64,000 nucleotides of DNA, taken from CAVQMC01 sp963713505. Lineage in GTDB: Bacteria; Bacteroidota; Ignavibacteria; Ignavibacteriales; Ignavibacteriaceae. The DNA is taken from the NCBI GenBank assembly GCA_963713505.1, contig CAVQMC010000011.1, positions 1-64,000 on the forward strand. The letters are read 5' to 3'. Made by a program: the position numbers and the translations under genes. Below, piece after piece: positions 18,181 to 26,835 of the stretch (position 1 is the first letter of the stretch; each line of letters begins with the position of its first letter). The notes under the pieces are model-generated. The model did no database searches. It was given only the letters and a program-made list of their open reading frames with translations, and was not told the origin of the DNA.

Positions 18181-19958
18181 TCAAGGATGCTTAAGGTTGC
18201 AGGAGTTTTCGGTCATTCTCAGATAATCGAAGACCATGCGGACGTTGCGTGTGAGCTGCCTCATTTTTTGTGCTACGTTGGGTACGCCTCTAGATTTTAG
18301 GAGCCCAACGGCGAAGCGCCTGAGCCTGGTCATGTTCTCGGGACCAAAGCCCTTGCTGATGCGGCTTCGGTCCTCATCATAGTTCCAATCGATGATGTAG
18401 TGGCAGCTGTTCTCAATGCTCCAGTGGCCTCGATTGGTGGCGAGCACGCTTTGTGAGTCGGCTTGTTGTGGTGTCTGACTGGTGATGCCATAGGAGATCT
18501 CACAAGAGCATCTGCCTGATTTCTTTTCCAGGCAATGGCGTTCAATGACAAAGGCTTGGCCAACGTGAGGGAAATCCAGGTAGTCGTTGAGCTCGGAGGT
18601 GGTCCAGATCTTGCGGGTTTCAATGCGGCCATGGTCGGCAGGGGCATGATCAATATGATGCGGTTGCTCACGGTCTTTGAAAAAGAAGGTGATGTCGGCA
18701 AGGAGTGTCGGTTGATTGGCCTTGACGGTGAAGTGGTAGTGGGCCTTGCGTTCCTGAACCAGGTAATCGGCGAGCTTTCGCTGAGTGAGGAGAGCATCTG
18801 CCGTGATCAGTTTGCCTTCGATAGCGATGGCCTCAAGCAGCGGGATGGCCATCGTGATCTCGTTGGTTCGCTTAAGCTCCTCATCGCCCTCTTTGGGCAG
18901 TGCGCCTACTTTTTTTGGGTGTAGCAGGTCTTGGTCTGATGACCGATGGCGCTCATGATGTGAGTCTGATAGCCTTGCTCATCAATGGCGTTGCACATGG
19001 TCTTGCCGTCGATTGCCAGACTCTCATCCTGTTGACCGTAGGCTTCATTCCATCGCTGCAACGCCCGGTCCAGATGGGCTGGGTCAACACGGATCAACAC
19101 ATCTCGGATGACGTATTCGCTTGGCACCACGCACCGGCCGTTTTCCACGCGACAGCGGAAACGCTCACGGGCCTTTTGACCCAGGCTGTTTGCCCAATCC
19201 GCTATGGCCTTATAGCCTCTCATCCCGCACAGCACTGCGCCCGCGGCGATGGCGAGAACGGTTGAGAGCCTATGGCGACGTCCTTGAGTGCGGCGGGGAT
19301 CGGGGATGTCGGCGAAAACATGGGGCAAAGATCGCATCTGATCGGCAGTAATGGTCATCTTGGCTCCTTGCGGGCTGAGAGTGGGTTCGAGTCGGGGGGT
19401 GGAGAGGACCTCACGGGCATTGGACTGCAGGGCTTTTAGGAAAACCATCTTCTGTGAATGGGTCTTGGCGCTGTAGCCCTTGCCGGTGCGGCGGAAACCT
19501 CTGGTCTTTCCCACACACAGCCAGTTGGCCGCTCGATAGACGGTACCATTGAAACGTTGCGGGTCCACAAAGGTCTCGAGCAAGACCAGAGGATGGCCAA
19601 AGGTGTTTTGCCAATCCCTTGGGAGTCTCTTTTGACACAGCGACAAGACACGAGAACCCAGATTCCGGACGTGCCAGTCCGGGAGAATCAGAAAGCGGCT
19701 GTTATTAGCGACCAATTTCAGGCGATCATAGTGCTGGCGCGGGCTCCAGCCAATCCATTGATCCCGTGCCGAACACTTCCAGGCGGCGGCGGAGAAGCTT
19801 AACAGGGCCACCCATTGGTCATGCCACTGGACAATGTACCAGAGAGTTTCGCTGATCTTGGGCATGCGGCCCAGGTAGTGATGCTCATCCATCAGTGCCT
19901 GGTAGCGACCCTCTTCGGATCGCTCAACGGGTCGGATCTGGATCTCCCACAGATTCAA
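18181..19958 (-). CDS. DUF4338-ISAs1 transposase fusion, needs a -1 frameshift
   Basis: Residues 1 to about 205 are a DUF4338 domain without the N-terminal winged-helix module (HYLGRMPKISETLWYIVQW; LLETFVDPQRFNGTVYRAAN). From MTITADQMRSLPHVFADIPD onward it is an ISAs1-family transposase. The zero frame stops at TAG after TQKK (about 18907). The -1 frame continues VGALPKEGDEELKRTNEI to 18181. The first catalytic Asp (SLAIDGK) lies before the break; the second Asp (LITADALLTQ) and the Glu (GHWSIENSCHY) lie after it, so an active enzyme requires the shift. The break sits exactly on A AAA AAG in the zero frame. Either programmed slippage or a one-base loss in the A-run explains it. Confidence 0.85.
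18908..18917 (-). other. A AAA AAG slippery heptamer, possible programmed -1 frameshift site
   Basis: On the minus strand the zero frame reads ACC CAA AAA AAG TAG. The heptamer A AAA AAG is correctly phased for -1 slippage and is the most efficient bacterial slippery sequence known. Slipping by -1 reads on as GTA GGC GCA and gives the family-like TQKKVG without losing a residue. A small GCCC-AAAGA-GGGC hairpin begins about 10 bases downstream (plus strand about 18884-18896), which could stimulate slippage weakly. Confidence 0.6.
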
Positions 19959-20282
19959 GGCGGCTTTCCTCCCGGGTGAAAGGTGTGAACTTCTCTATAC
20001 ACCATTCGAAGAGGGATGACCAGACCTAATCCTAAGTCGATGATTTCAGTTCAAGATGACGGCTGAACAGGTTCACCGTGGCATTCATCGCGAGGGGAAG
20101 AGAATTTGTTTTACGATGAAGTCAAAAAGCTTCCTGAGTATTTATCTCGCTCACTCAGCGGAAGGGGGTGATAGCCTTATTCGTTTGGGAATTGTGGAGG
20201 GTGGCAAAGACAGTTCGTTTTGCCCGTTCTATTATCGAAGATCCGTTTGTTTGCAACAAAACACAAAAAAGGAGGTGTTGGA
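19959..20282. other. Intergenic region upstream of the small secreted protein
   Basis: About 320 bases with no recognised gene. It contains the end of the ISAs1-type element and the leader of the plus-strand gene at 20283. An AT-richer stretch starts about 20100. No clear promoter boxes were assigned. Confidence 0.5.
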
Positions 20283-20615
20283 ATGAGTAGTTTTAAAAAA
20301 TGTACAAAAAAATCAGTATTATCAGTCGCTCTTTTCACGGCAATGATTGTGGCCGCATTGATCATGACGCCGGGAAAAGCAGATTCTTACTCATACTTTT
20401 TTCAAAACCAGTCCATGGACGTAGGTTCCGACGGGTGGAATTATGTGGGTCTTTATGACTTCACCTATGGAAGCTGGGGGGAAACCGATTGGCGTCTCGG
20501 GGATAATACATTTTTCTATACCCTGCCTTACGGAGCGGACTTTGTCATTATGGTCTGGGATGACAATAGTGGAATATGGGATGAACTGGTCTATATGTAT
20601 GATGAAAACAGATAA
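20283..20615 (+). CDS. Small secreted protein of unknown function
   Basis: A 110-residue protein with a strong GGAGGTG ribosome site six bases before the ATG. Residues 1-33 form a signal peptide (SVLSVALFTAMIVAALIM, cleavage near GKADS). The mature part of about 75 residues is rich in Tyr, Trp, Asp and Gly (DVGSDGWNYVGLYDF; YGADFVIMVWDDNSGIWDEL), without cysteine, and looks like a compact beta-rich extracellular domain. I do not recognise the family. It is followed after 110 bases by another secreted or membrane-anchored unknown on the same strand. Lower GC than region A genes. Confidence 0.75.
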   Translation: MSSFKKCTKKSVLSVALFTAMIVAALIMTPGKADSYSYFFQNQSMDVGSDGWNYVGLYDFTYGSWGETDWRLGDNTFFYTLPYGADFVIMVWDDNSGIWDELVYMYDENR

Positions 20616-20725
20616 ATAAACTTTCTTTTCTACTTAACCATCCAACGGGGTGGACAAACAAAAATAGAATTCAAGTTCATCCCGTCTATCCCGACTAACA
20701 AGCCTAACCCGAAGGACGGTACTCA

Positions 20726-21816
20726 TTGATTCCAAAATATTTTTCAAATCTCATTTTGTCGGTTTTTGTGCTTTTATTTCTTGTTTCCGGTGTCATAGCT
20801 AAAGAGAAAGATAAGCCTCACATAAGTGAGCTTGTTCCCAATGCGGATGGAGGACCGGTGATCCTTCCAAGCCGCCCTAAAACAGTTTCTCCCGATTCCA
20901 CATCGACACGTGAAAAGATGAGTCGCCCTCCACGTGAACCTTTAAAGGATACGGGCGAAACGGGAGCCTTCTCCTATAAACGCTCCACTCAATATGAAGG
21001 AGTATATGAAGTTCAACCCAAAGATGAAAACTATTACGTTCCGGTGTCCGATAGTTTTCTATCCCTTGTTCTTAATAACAGCACCTTGGACGAGGATCGA
21101 AAACTCAGAATATTGACACATTACCCCGATATGGTTGAACGCAACTATGCCCAAAGAATGCAGATGACTTACCCTGACAACTCATTGGAATATCCTGATA
21201 AATTTAATGAGATCACCATCGGTTCTTCCGACGGGATCCAAGCTTTTATCATTCAGGACGACCTTGCAAGCCCTTATGTTCGAGTGCAAATCATGGATGA
21301 AGGAGTGCTGAAAGAATTTAGTTTGGCCCGATCCATTGTCGAGACTTTGTTAAAAACCCCCAACAAATCGGATGAAGAAAAAGTACGGGCATTGGAATCG
21401 TTTACTTTTCGTCTCCCGGAAAAAGCTCGATCCAATTTTGAAAATCTAACCTCCGAAGAACTGTACCGGTTTGCCGAAGAAGAATACCCCGTGTCAGAAA
21501 CGCCGAGTTTGTCCGCATGCACAGGGTTCTAAGAATGATCGCCAAAGCCCTAGAAGCTCAAAAAACTGCCGGTTCTCACACGGAAAAACCCAAACCCTAT
21601 TTGCCGGTGGGTATGGAACCCCCGAAGATTGCCGTTCATAGCTCCCCTCCTGGTACGGATAAGACGATGACCGAACCTAAAGACGCCTCCGAAAAAGATG
21701 CCTCGGCCAACGTAAAAACTAACTCAAGTTCTCTTGTTCCGGTTGGAACCGTATTGCTTTTGATTGTTGCCGGAGCCGCAGTAGTGCTTTTATATCGAAG
21801 GTTCAGGCGCAAATAA
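20726..21816 (+). CDS. Secreted, C-terminally membrane-anchored protein of unknown function (one frameshift)
   Basis: The start is TTG at 20726, after AAGGACGG. A signal peptide (LILSVFVLLFLVSGVIA) leads to an extracytoplasmic region of about 230 residues. The frame runs to a stop at 21532, but just before it, near 21506, the other plus frame takes over naturally (ETP-EFVRMHRVLRMIAKALEA) and continues through a Pro/Thr/Lys-rich linker to a final membrane helix and basic tail (VGTVLLLIVAGAAVVLLYRR, then FRRK). This is therefore probably one gene of about 363 residues with a one-base deletion. Alternatively, a second overlapping gene begins at the ATG at 21517. The tail resembles a sorting signal, but no PEP or LPXTG motif is present. 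Family unknown. Confidence 0.65.
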
Positions 21817-22028
21817 AGGGATTCTATCCTTCCATCGTCTTTGACGCTCACCGGAATTGACCCACCACTATAGTTGTCCTTCGGCTACTTCCCATTTGGT
21901 TCTTTTTCTTCCGCCGCTTGCGGCATTGTTGCTTTGATGGTCTCCGGTAAACGTCCAACGAACCCCATCTTTTCAATAACCGGCAACTCCGGCATGATCG
22001 GGCCAACACTCAACAGAGGAGGTCATGT

Positions 22029-22349
22029 ATGGAGAAGCCAAGAAGTCAGGAGCAAAGGGAAAAGTTCTGGAAACAACACCTTCGGGATTGGAGGTCAAGC
22101 GGCCAGTCCCAAGTGGAGTATTGTCGGCAACACGGGCTCAGTTCCAAGACCTTCGGGTACTGGAAAAGAAAGCACAAGGCTGCCGGGGCAGCGGTGTGCC
22201 TGGTGGAAATTCCCGTGCAGCACAAAGTTGCATCGTCTTGTTGCCATCCGCTGCGTCTGATGGTAGGAGATCGTTATCGGCTCGAGATTGAAAAGGGCTT
22301 TGATGCCGAAGCTCTCGAGCGGCTGCTCGGGTTCCTGGAGAGACGATGA
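22029..22349 (+). CDS. tnpA: IS66-family protein TnpA
   Basis: A 106-residue protein with a helix-turn-helix of the TnpA/IS3-OrfA style: KFWKQHLRDWRSSGQSQVEY, then CRQHGLSSKTFGYWKRKHK. It ends with the beta-strand tail LEIEKGFDAEALERLLGFLE typical of IS66 TnpA. Its stop overlaps the tnpB start (ATGA at 22346-22349). It appears intact. Confidence 0.85.
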   Translation: MEKPRSQEQREKFWKQHLRDWRSSGQSQVEYCRQHGLSSKTFGYWKRKHKAAGAAVCLVEIPVQHKVASSCCHPLRLMVGDRYRLEIEKGFDAEALERLLGFLERR

Positions 22350-22688
22350 TTGCCATCGCCGCTCATACCCGAGTGTTTCTCGCCCCCGGCGCTACCGACA
22401 TGCGAAAGGCGATCAATGCTCTTTCGATCCTGGTGGAGGCGGCGCTGGAGATGAATCCCTTCGCCGGTCACCTTTTTGTGTTCTGCAATCGCAAGAAAAC
22501 CACCCTGAAAGTGCTTTACTGGGACCGCAACGGTTTCGCACTTTCACAAGAAGATTCAAACACCGGGTCCAGTGGCCTCCAATACCCAGCAGGTGATGGG
22601 AATGGGTTCCGAGAGAGCTTGCCTTCTTTTGGAGGGACTAGATATCGGCTCCCTCAAACCCCATGAGAGGCTTCATTCGAAAGCTTGA
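22346..22688 (+). pseudogene. tnpB: IS66-family protein TnpB, frameshifted
   Basis: The start matches IS66 TnpB (VFLAPGATDMRKAINALSIL; FVFCNRKKTTLKVLYWDRNG). Near 22545 one base is lost, and the sense frame becomes FHKKIQTPGPVASNTQQVMG, then LLLEGLDIGSLKPHERLHSK, which is the normal TnpB tail, ending at 22688. TnpB is an accessory protein required for transposition of IS66 elements. Confidence 0.82.
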
Positions 22689-22761
22689 TATAGGGTATTT
22701 TTAAAAAGATTATCCAAGAAAACGATAAGATAGTTTAATACTTTTATGCTATAGTCTCTTC

Positions 22762-24150
22762 TATGAACTAGATGCTGAAAAACTTCCAGAAAACGTAGAT
22801 GAACTCAAGTCAATCATTATTGATTTGGAGGAGCGCTATCTGGCGCGCATCGAGTTTTTGGAAGAACTAAGGGGTTCGTTTGCTCACCAAAGAACTGTTT
22901 GGCAGAAAGAGTGAAAAACATGAGTCCGAGTCCAAATCCGGATTTCGCAATTCCACCTTTTCAACGAAGCCGAAGTTTTTGCCACAGAGGAACAAGCGGA
23001 GCTTGCCGCGGAAGAGGAAAACGAGGCATCCATCGAGGTTCCCGCCCATACCCGGCAAAAACCCAAAAGAAAGCCTCTGCCGGAAGATCTGCCTCGGATC
23101 GAGCGGATCATCGATATCGATGAAAAGGACAAGATCTGCGGTTGTGGCGCCTGCCTCGAGCGCATCGGCGAAGAGGTCAGTGAAAAGCTCGATATCATTC
23201 CGGCCAAGATCCAGGTGATCCGCACGATTCGGCCCAAGTACGCCTGCAAAGCCTGTCAGGGGTAGAAAGCGAGGCGCCGACTGTGCGCATTGCGCCGCCT
23301 CCCCCGCAGATCATCCCCAAAGGGATCGCCACCCCGGGTCTTCTTGCCCAGATCGCCGTCGCCAAGTACTGCGATGCCCTGCCACTCTACCGGCAAGAGA
23401 AGATCTTTGCCCGTTTGGGGGTGGAGCTTTCCCGCTCCACCATGGCCGCGTGGATGGTGCGGGTGGCCGAAGCCAGCGATCCCATCTTGCAACTTTTGGG
23501 CCGGGAGTTGCTCTCAGGTCCTCTGGTCAATGCCGATGAGACGCCGGTTCAGGTCCTGCAGGAACCCGGCAGGAAGAATACCACCGAATCCTACATGTGG
23601 GTGTTCCGTGGAGGCGATCCGGACCGGCCGGTCATCCTCTTTCGCTACGCCGCCACCCGATCCGGCCAGGTCGCTCTGGATGTCTTGCAGGGCTACACCG
23701 GCTATGTGCAAACCGATGCCTACCCGGGCTATAATATCCTGGAGGAATACGGCATGCTCCTGGTGGGCTGCTTTGCCCACACCCGCAGGTATTTTATTAA
23801 AGTCATCGATGCCCGCGGCAAGAAGGGGGCAAAGAAGACGGGCAGCGCTGAGGTGGCTCTCAACCACATCCGCAAGCTCTACCTGATCGAAGAACAGGTG
23901 AGAGCCAGTGAACTTTCTGACGAGCAGATGCTCGCCATTAGAGCGCAGAAGGCAACCCCCGTTCTCGAAGAGTTCAAGGCCTGGATGGATAAGCGGGCGG
24001 CCCTCACTCCCCCCAAAGGGCTTCTTGGCAAAGCATTCCACTATGCCCTCTCCAACTGGTCCAGGTTGATCCGGTATCTGGAAGATATCCACATCACACC
24101 GGACAACAATCTGGGGGAAAACGCCATCAGACCCTTTGTGATCGGGCGCA
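22762..24150 (+). pseudogene. tnpC: IS66-family transposase TnpC, multiply frameshifted, 3' truncated
   Basis: The pieces in order are a helical N-terminus (LEERYLARIEFLEEL), LTKELFGRKSEKHESESKS after a shift near 22880, NEAEVFATEEQAELAAEEEN after a shift near 22955, and the zinc site ICGCGACLERIG ... KYACKACQG. Another shift near 23263 leads into the DDE domain (IIPKGIATPGLLAQIAVAKY onward). The catalytic residues are visible: VNADETPVQV, YVQTDAYPGYN and NNLGENAIRPF. After FVIGRNY the sequence leaves the family at about 24150. Not functional as read. Confidence 0.83.
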
Positions 24151-24265
24151 ATTATGCCCAGTTTCCAGTTATGCGGAGTTTGGCGGCAGAGCAGTCGGAT
24201 GACCCTTTGGCAGCCGCCTTCACTCGGCAATGCAACTCAGCATAATCACAGAGTTTCCAGAAACG

Positions 24266-24968
24266 CTAGCAAGCTTCCGGCAGGTTTGTAGCGAACCGAG
24301 ATGCCTGCGGCTCCTGCAGATGGCTAAGGGCTCGTTTCTTCATGGTTAAATCCGCTTCGACATACCTATGTGTGGTTGTCACGCTCTCATGACCCAGCCA
24401 GAGAGCAATAACGGATTCCGAGATTCCTGCCTGAAGGAGGTGCATGGCGGTCGAGTGTCTCAGACTATGGGGTGATATCACACGCTCTGCAAGGGATGAA
24501 CAGGTCAACCTTGCCACTGCGACTGCCCTGGCAAGGCGATCTTCCATGCCGGAGCGGCTCATGGGTTCTCCTCTGCGGTTGGGGAAAAGCGGGGCATCAC
24601 TGCTCGATTTGAGACGATCAAGCCACTGACGAATTTGGACTGGTAGTTTCCCACAGAGGAATGCACCTCTCCTTTCGGCCCTTTCCATGAAGCGTGACGC
24701 ACCGGGAACGGTCAAGATCGACGTCACGCAGACGGAGCCCACAGATTTCCGATACCCTTGCCCTGTGTTGTAGAAAACTGCAAACATCACCCGGTCCCTC
24801 TGTCCCGACCATGTCGATGGATCAGGGGCATCAAGGATGGCATTGATTTCCTCACGGGAAAGATAGCTTGTGAGACGATTTTCTGTGCGCTTAAAGGGAA
24901 TAGCAAGCAGACTCTGTGTATTCACAAGAGATTTTGGATCACGCAGGCAAGCGTATTTCATAAACGCG
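24266..24968 (-). pseudogene. Tyrosine recombinase (site-specific integrase), 5'-truncated with two frameshifts
   Basis: A catalytic-domain fragment of an XerC/integrase-type recombinase. It begins in the linker before the catalytic domain (RAFMKYACLRDP, then LLAIPFKRTENRLTSYLSRE). The first catalytic Arg is in another frame between about 24630 and 24765 (ARVSEICGLRLRDVDLDRS; GKGRKERCIPLW), so two compensating shifts are needed. The C-terminal motifs HSLRHSTAMHLLQAGIS, ALWLGHESVTTTHRYVEA are intact. About 110 N-terminal residues (the SAM-like core-binding domain) are missing at exactly the point where the adjacent amidase gene ends. Confidence 0.82.
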
Positions 24969-24972
24969 CGGT

Positions 24973-25579
24973 CATGACCTGATATTGCCGGCCATGGTGT
25001 ATCCTCAGTTTGCCACCGAGGTATTCGAATATGGCCGAATCACCGCTGGAATCGGATATTGCGAGGTGGACGTTGCCCGGGTGGCCGTCCGGCGTTTGCA
25101 CCGTAACGATTCTAACGGTTCCCGCCTGAGCGCTTTCACCGCCTCCGCGACGGTAGCGTAATTGTCGAGCACATATTGTGCCCACGCTGAAACGCATAGG
25201 GTTGGCCGTTTGTCCTGCGCTGAGGCCTTGGGATATTGGGATTCTGCGAGGTACAATAGGTTGGCCGCGAGCCCTTGATCGTTCATTCCGTCAACCGTTG
25301 CAGCCTCGAAAGCGCTGACGACAACGCTGCCATACTTCGAGGTCCAATGAATGGAGTGGAGGCCTGCGGCGCCGTTGCGCTTCATGCCGCGAGGGAAAGC
25401 CCACAGGTTTGATCCAGATCGGTCATCCAGTCCATGGTGCGGCCGGTGATGACCGTTCCTCCAGAACCGAGATAGACCACCGCACGACTGCAGCCCAAAG
25501 CCGGTTGCTGTGGAGAGAGGGCAAAGACTGAGAATATGATTGCTGCGAACAGTGCAAGTTTCAGTTGGCGCGTCTGCAT
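24973..25579 (-). pseudogene. Linear amide C-N hydrolase (choloylglycine hydrolase family), 3'-truncated with frameshifts
   Basis: An N-terminal nucleophile hydrolase of the conjugated bile salt/penicillin V acylase group. A signal peptide (LALFAAIIFSVFAL) precedes the expected nucleophile Cys in GCSRAVVYLGSGGTVITGRT. The frame shifts near 25400, then gives FPRGMKRNGAAGLHSIHWTS and MNDQGLAANLLYLAESQYPK. It shifts again near 25130 to DSSGDSAIFEYLGGKLRIHH. Homology stops after GRQYQVMT at about 24975, roughly the middle of the family's usual 330-350 residues. It is joined there to the truncated integrase. Confidence 0.82.
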
Positions 25580-26130
25580 GGAGCTTTCCCTCCGTTCAGG
25601 GTAGTAAGGTTGGATGAGAGTCCCGAATGATTTTGATGTGCGTCACACCCCCTGCAAAATCCATCAGCGCGCGTCAAGGGACGATGTCACTATATAGAAC
25701 GAAAAGGGGGAATGTACTTGTCTATCGGTTGAATCTCGTCTTGTGATAAATCAGAAGAGCAGAAAGCGGTCAGGTAGCTCGTTCCTGACGCCGGAGTGAG
25801 GTTTGTCCATTTTTTCCATAGGGATGATGGTTGAAAATCTACAGGGTGATGGTGCCAGTCATTTTCGATTTTGCTGAATGTCGAGTTATGAAATACAGTA
25901 GGCATATTTTGGACAAAATAGTGATTTAGAGGGCTTGTTTGAAGGATATTTTGGACTGCCAACGTTCTGCTGAACGTCCTCCACGGGTTCAATCCCGGGT
26001 GATCCGGCAGGCAGACGCCCATGCCCGAATTCTGAAGGCGGGCTTTCGATGCCTGCCACATCTGCCTCGGAGGCGGAAAGCCGGAGTGTTTTTTGCATCA
26101 CATACTGGATATGTGTTATTAGCATCGCGG
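25580..26130. other. Non-coding stretch up to the first contig join
   Basis: About 550 bases, AT-richer than its surroundings, without a convincing gene on either strand. A minus-strand open frame (25690-26061) has no family resemblance and a composition unlike the neighbours. It probably contains the promoter of the amidase gene at its left end. The right end meets high-GC sequence of different origin near 26130. Confidence 0.55.
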
Positions 26131-26149
26131 TGGACCCTCATCTACCCGA

Positions 26150-26595
26150 TGAACGCCCTTGCAACGGATCAGGCCTGCATCGGCGCGGGTCGAGCACGGC
26201 ATGGACGATGCCGAGGTCCGGTCCGTCAGCCTGATCGACGAGAACGGCGAGCGGCGGGTGCGGATGGGCAACCTCGCCTTCGTGGGTGCGCATTCGATCA
26301 ATGGCGTCTCGGCGCTGCACTCAGCGCTGCTGAAGGAGACGCTGTTCAAGGATCTGCACCGTATGTTCCCGGAGCGGATCAACAACAAGACCAATGGCAT
26401 CACCCAGCGCCGGTGGCTGATGCAGTCCAATCCGGGGCTGACCGCGCTGATCGCCGAGACCATCGGCGACCGCTTCCTCGACGACATCGACGCGCTGCGC
26501 GATCTCGAGCCCTATGCGAGGACCGTCCCTACCCTCCCGAGTCACTCCGGCCCGGCGCCGGAACGGCCACAAGACTATGCGCCTGGCCGCAAGCG
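26150..26595 (+). pseudogene. glgP: Internal fragment of glycogen phosphorylase
   Basis: About 120 residues match the middle of bacterial glycogen/starch phosphorylase: LIDENGERRVRMGNLAFVGA, then HSINGVSALHSALLKETLFK, INNKTNGITQRRWLMQSNPG and LTALIAETIGDRFLDDIDAL. A further shifted stretch near 26555 reads RRNGHKTMRLAASA, which also fits. Neither the N-terminal nor the C-terminal (PLP lysine) part is present. GC jumps up at the left edge. This is a small high-GC piece flanked by unrelated sequence on both sides, most simply an assembly join. Confidence 0.8.
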
Positions 26596-26635
26596 CGGCT
26601 TGATCTGCCGCAACGCCTTGCTGCGCATCCCCAAT

Positions 26636-26770
26636 TCAAATGAAACGGGTCCCCGCCATGTGCTCTGCGGTTTGTTGTTCTAGATCAAGGTTGGCGAGAT
26701 GGACGGGGTTGATGATCACACCGGTCGGCGCGCTGCGTAGCGAGCCGAAGCGGCGAAAACTCTGAGACAT
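26636..26770 (-). CDS. Possible small protein of unknown function
   Basis: A 44-residue open frame (MSQSFRRFGSLRSAPTGVII, then NPVHLANLDLEQQTAEHMAG) lies between the end of the glycogen phosphorylase fragment and the acyl-CoA synthetase gene. Composition is protein-like, but I recognise no family and the surrounding sequence contains a suspected assembly join. Low confidence. Confidence 0.25.
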   Translation of the reverse strand: MSQSFRRFGSLRSAPTGVIINPVHLANLDLEQQTAEHMAGTRFI

Positions 26771-26835
26771 CCAGCCAGCCCCTCCCTCGTCTCGGGTTTT
26801 CGCCGTTTCAATTTCTCCGCGCAATCACAATCTTT

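Larger units (their letters stand above)
18120..20010 (-). mobile_element. ISAs1-type element with a DUF4338-transposase fusion
   Basis: One long minus-strand gene fills this element. It lies between the truncated permease gene and an intergenic stretch before two secreted-protein genes. Target-site duplications and inverted repeats could not be settled by eye, so the limits are approximate. Confidence 0.65.
21990..24155 (+). mobile_element. Decayed IS66-family element (tnpA, tnpB, tnpC)
   Basis: The three-gene order and overlaps are those of IS66 elements. tnpB and tnpC carry frameshifts, and tnpC loses family-like sequence just after its catalytic glutamate, near 24150, so the right end is deleted. 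Ends were not defined by inverted repeats. Confidence 0.8.

Noticed and set aside
25970..26015. A T-arm-like segment (CGGGTTCAATCCCG) suggesting a tRNA
   Set aside because: No acceptor stem, D-arm or anticodon arm could be built upstream; the stem is an isolated palindrome.
25690..26061. A 123-residue minus-strand open frame
   Set aside because: No recognisable domain, no ribosome site and atypical composition; treated as non-coding.
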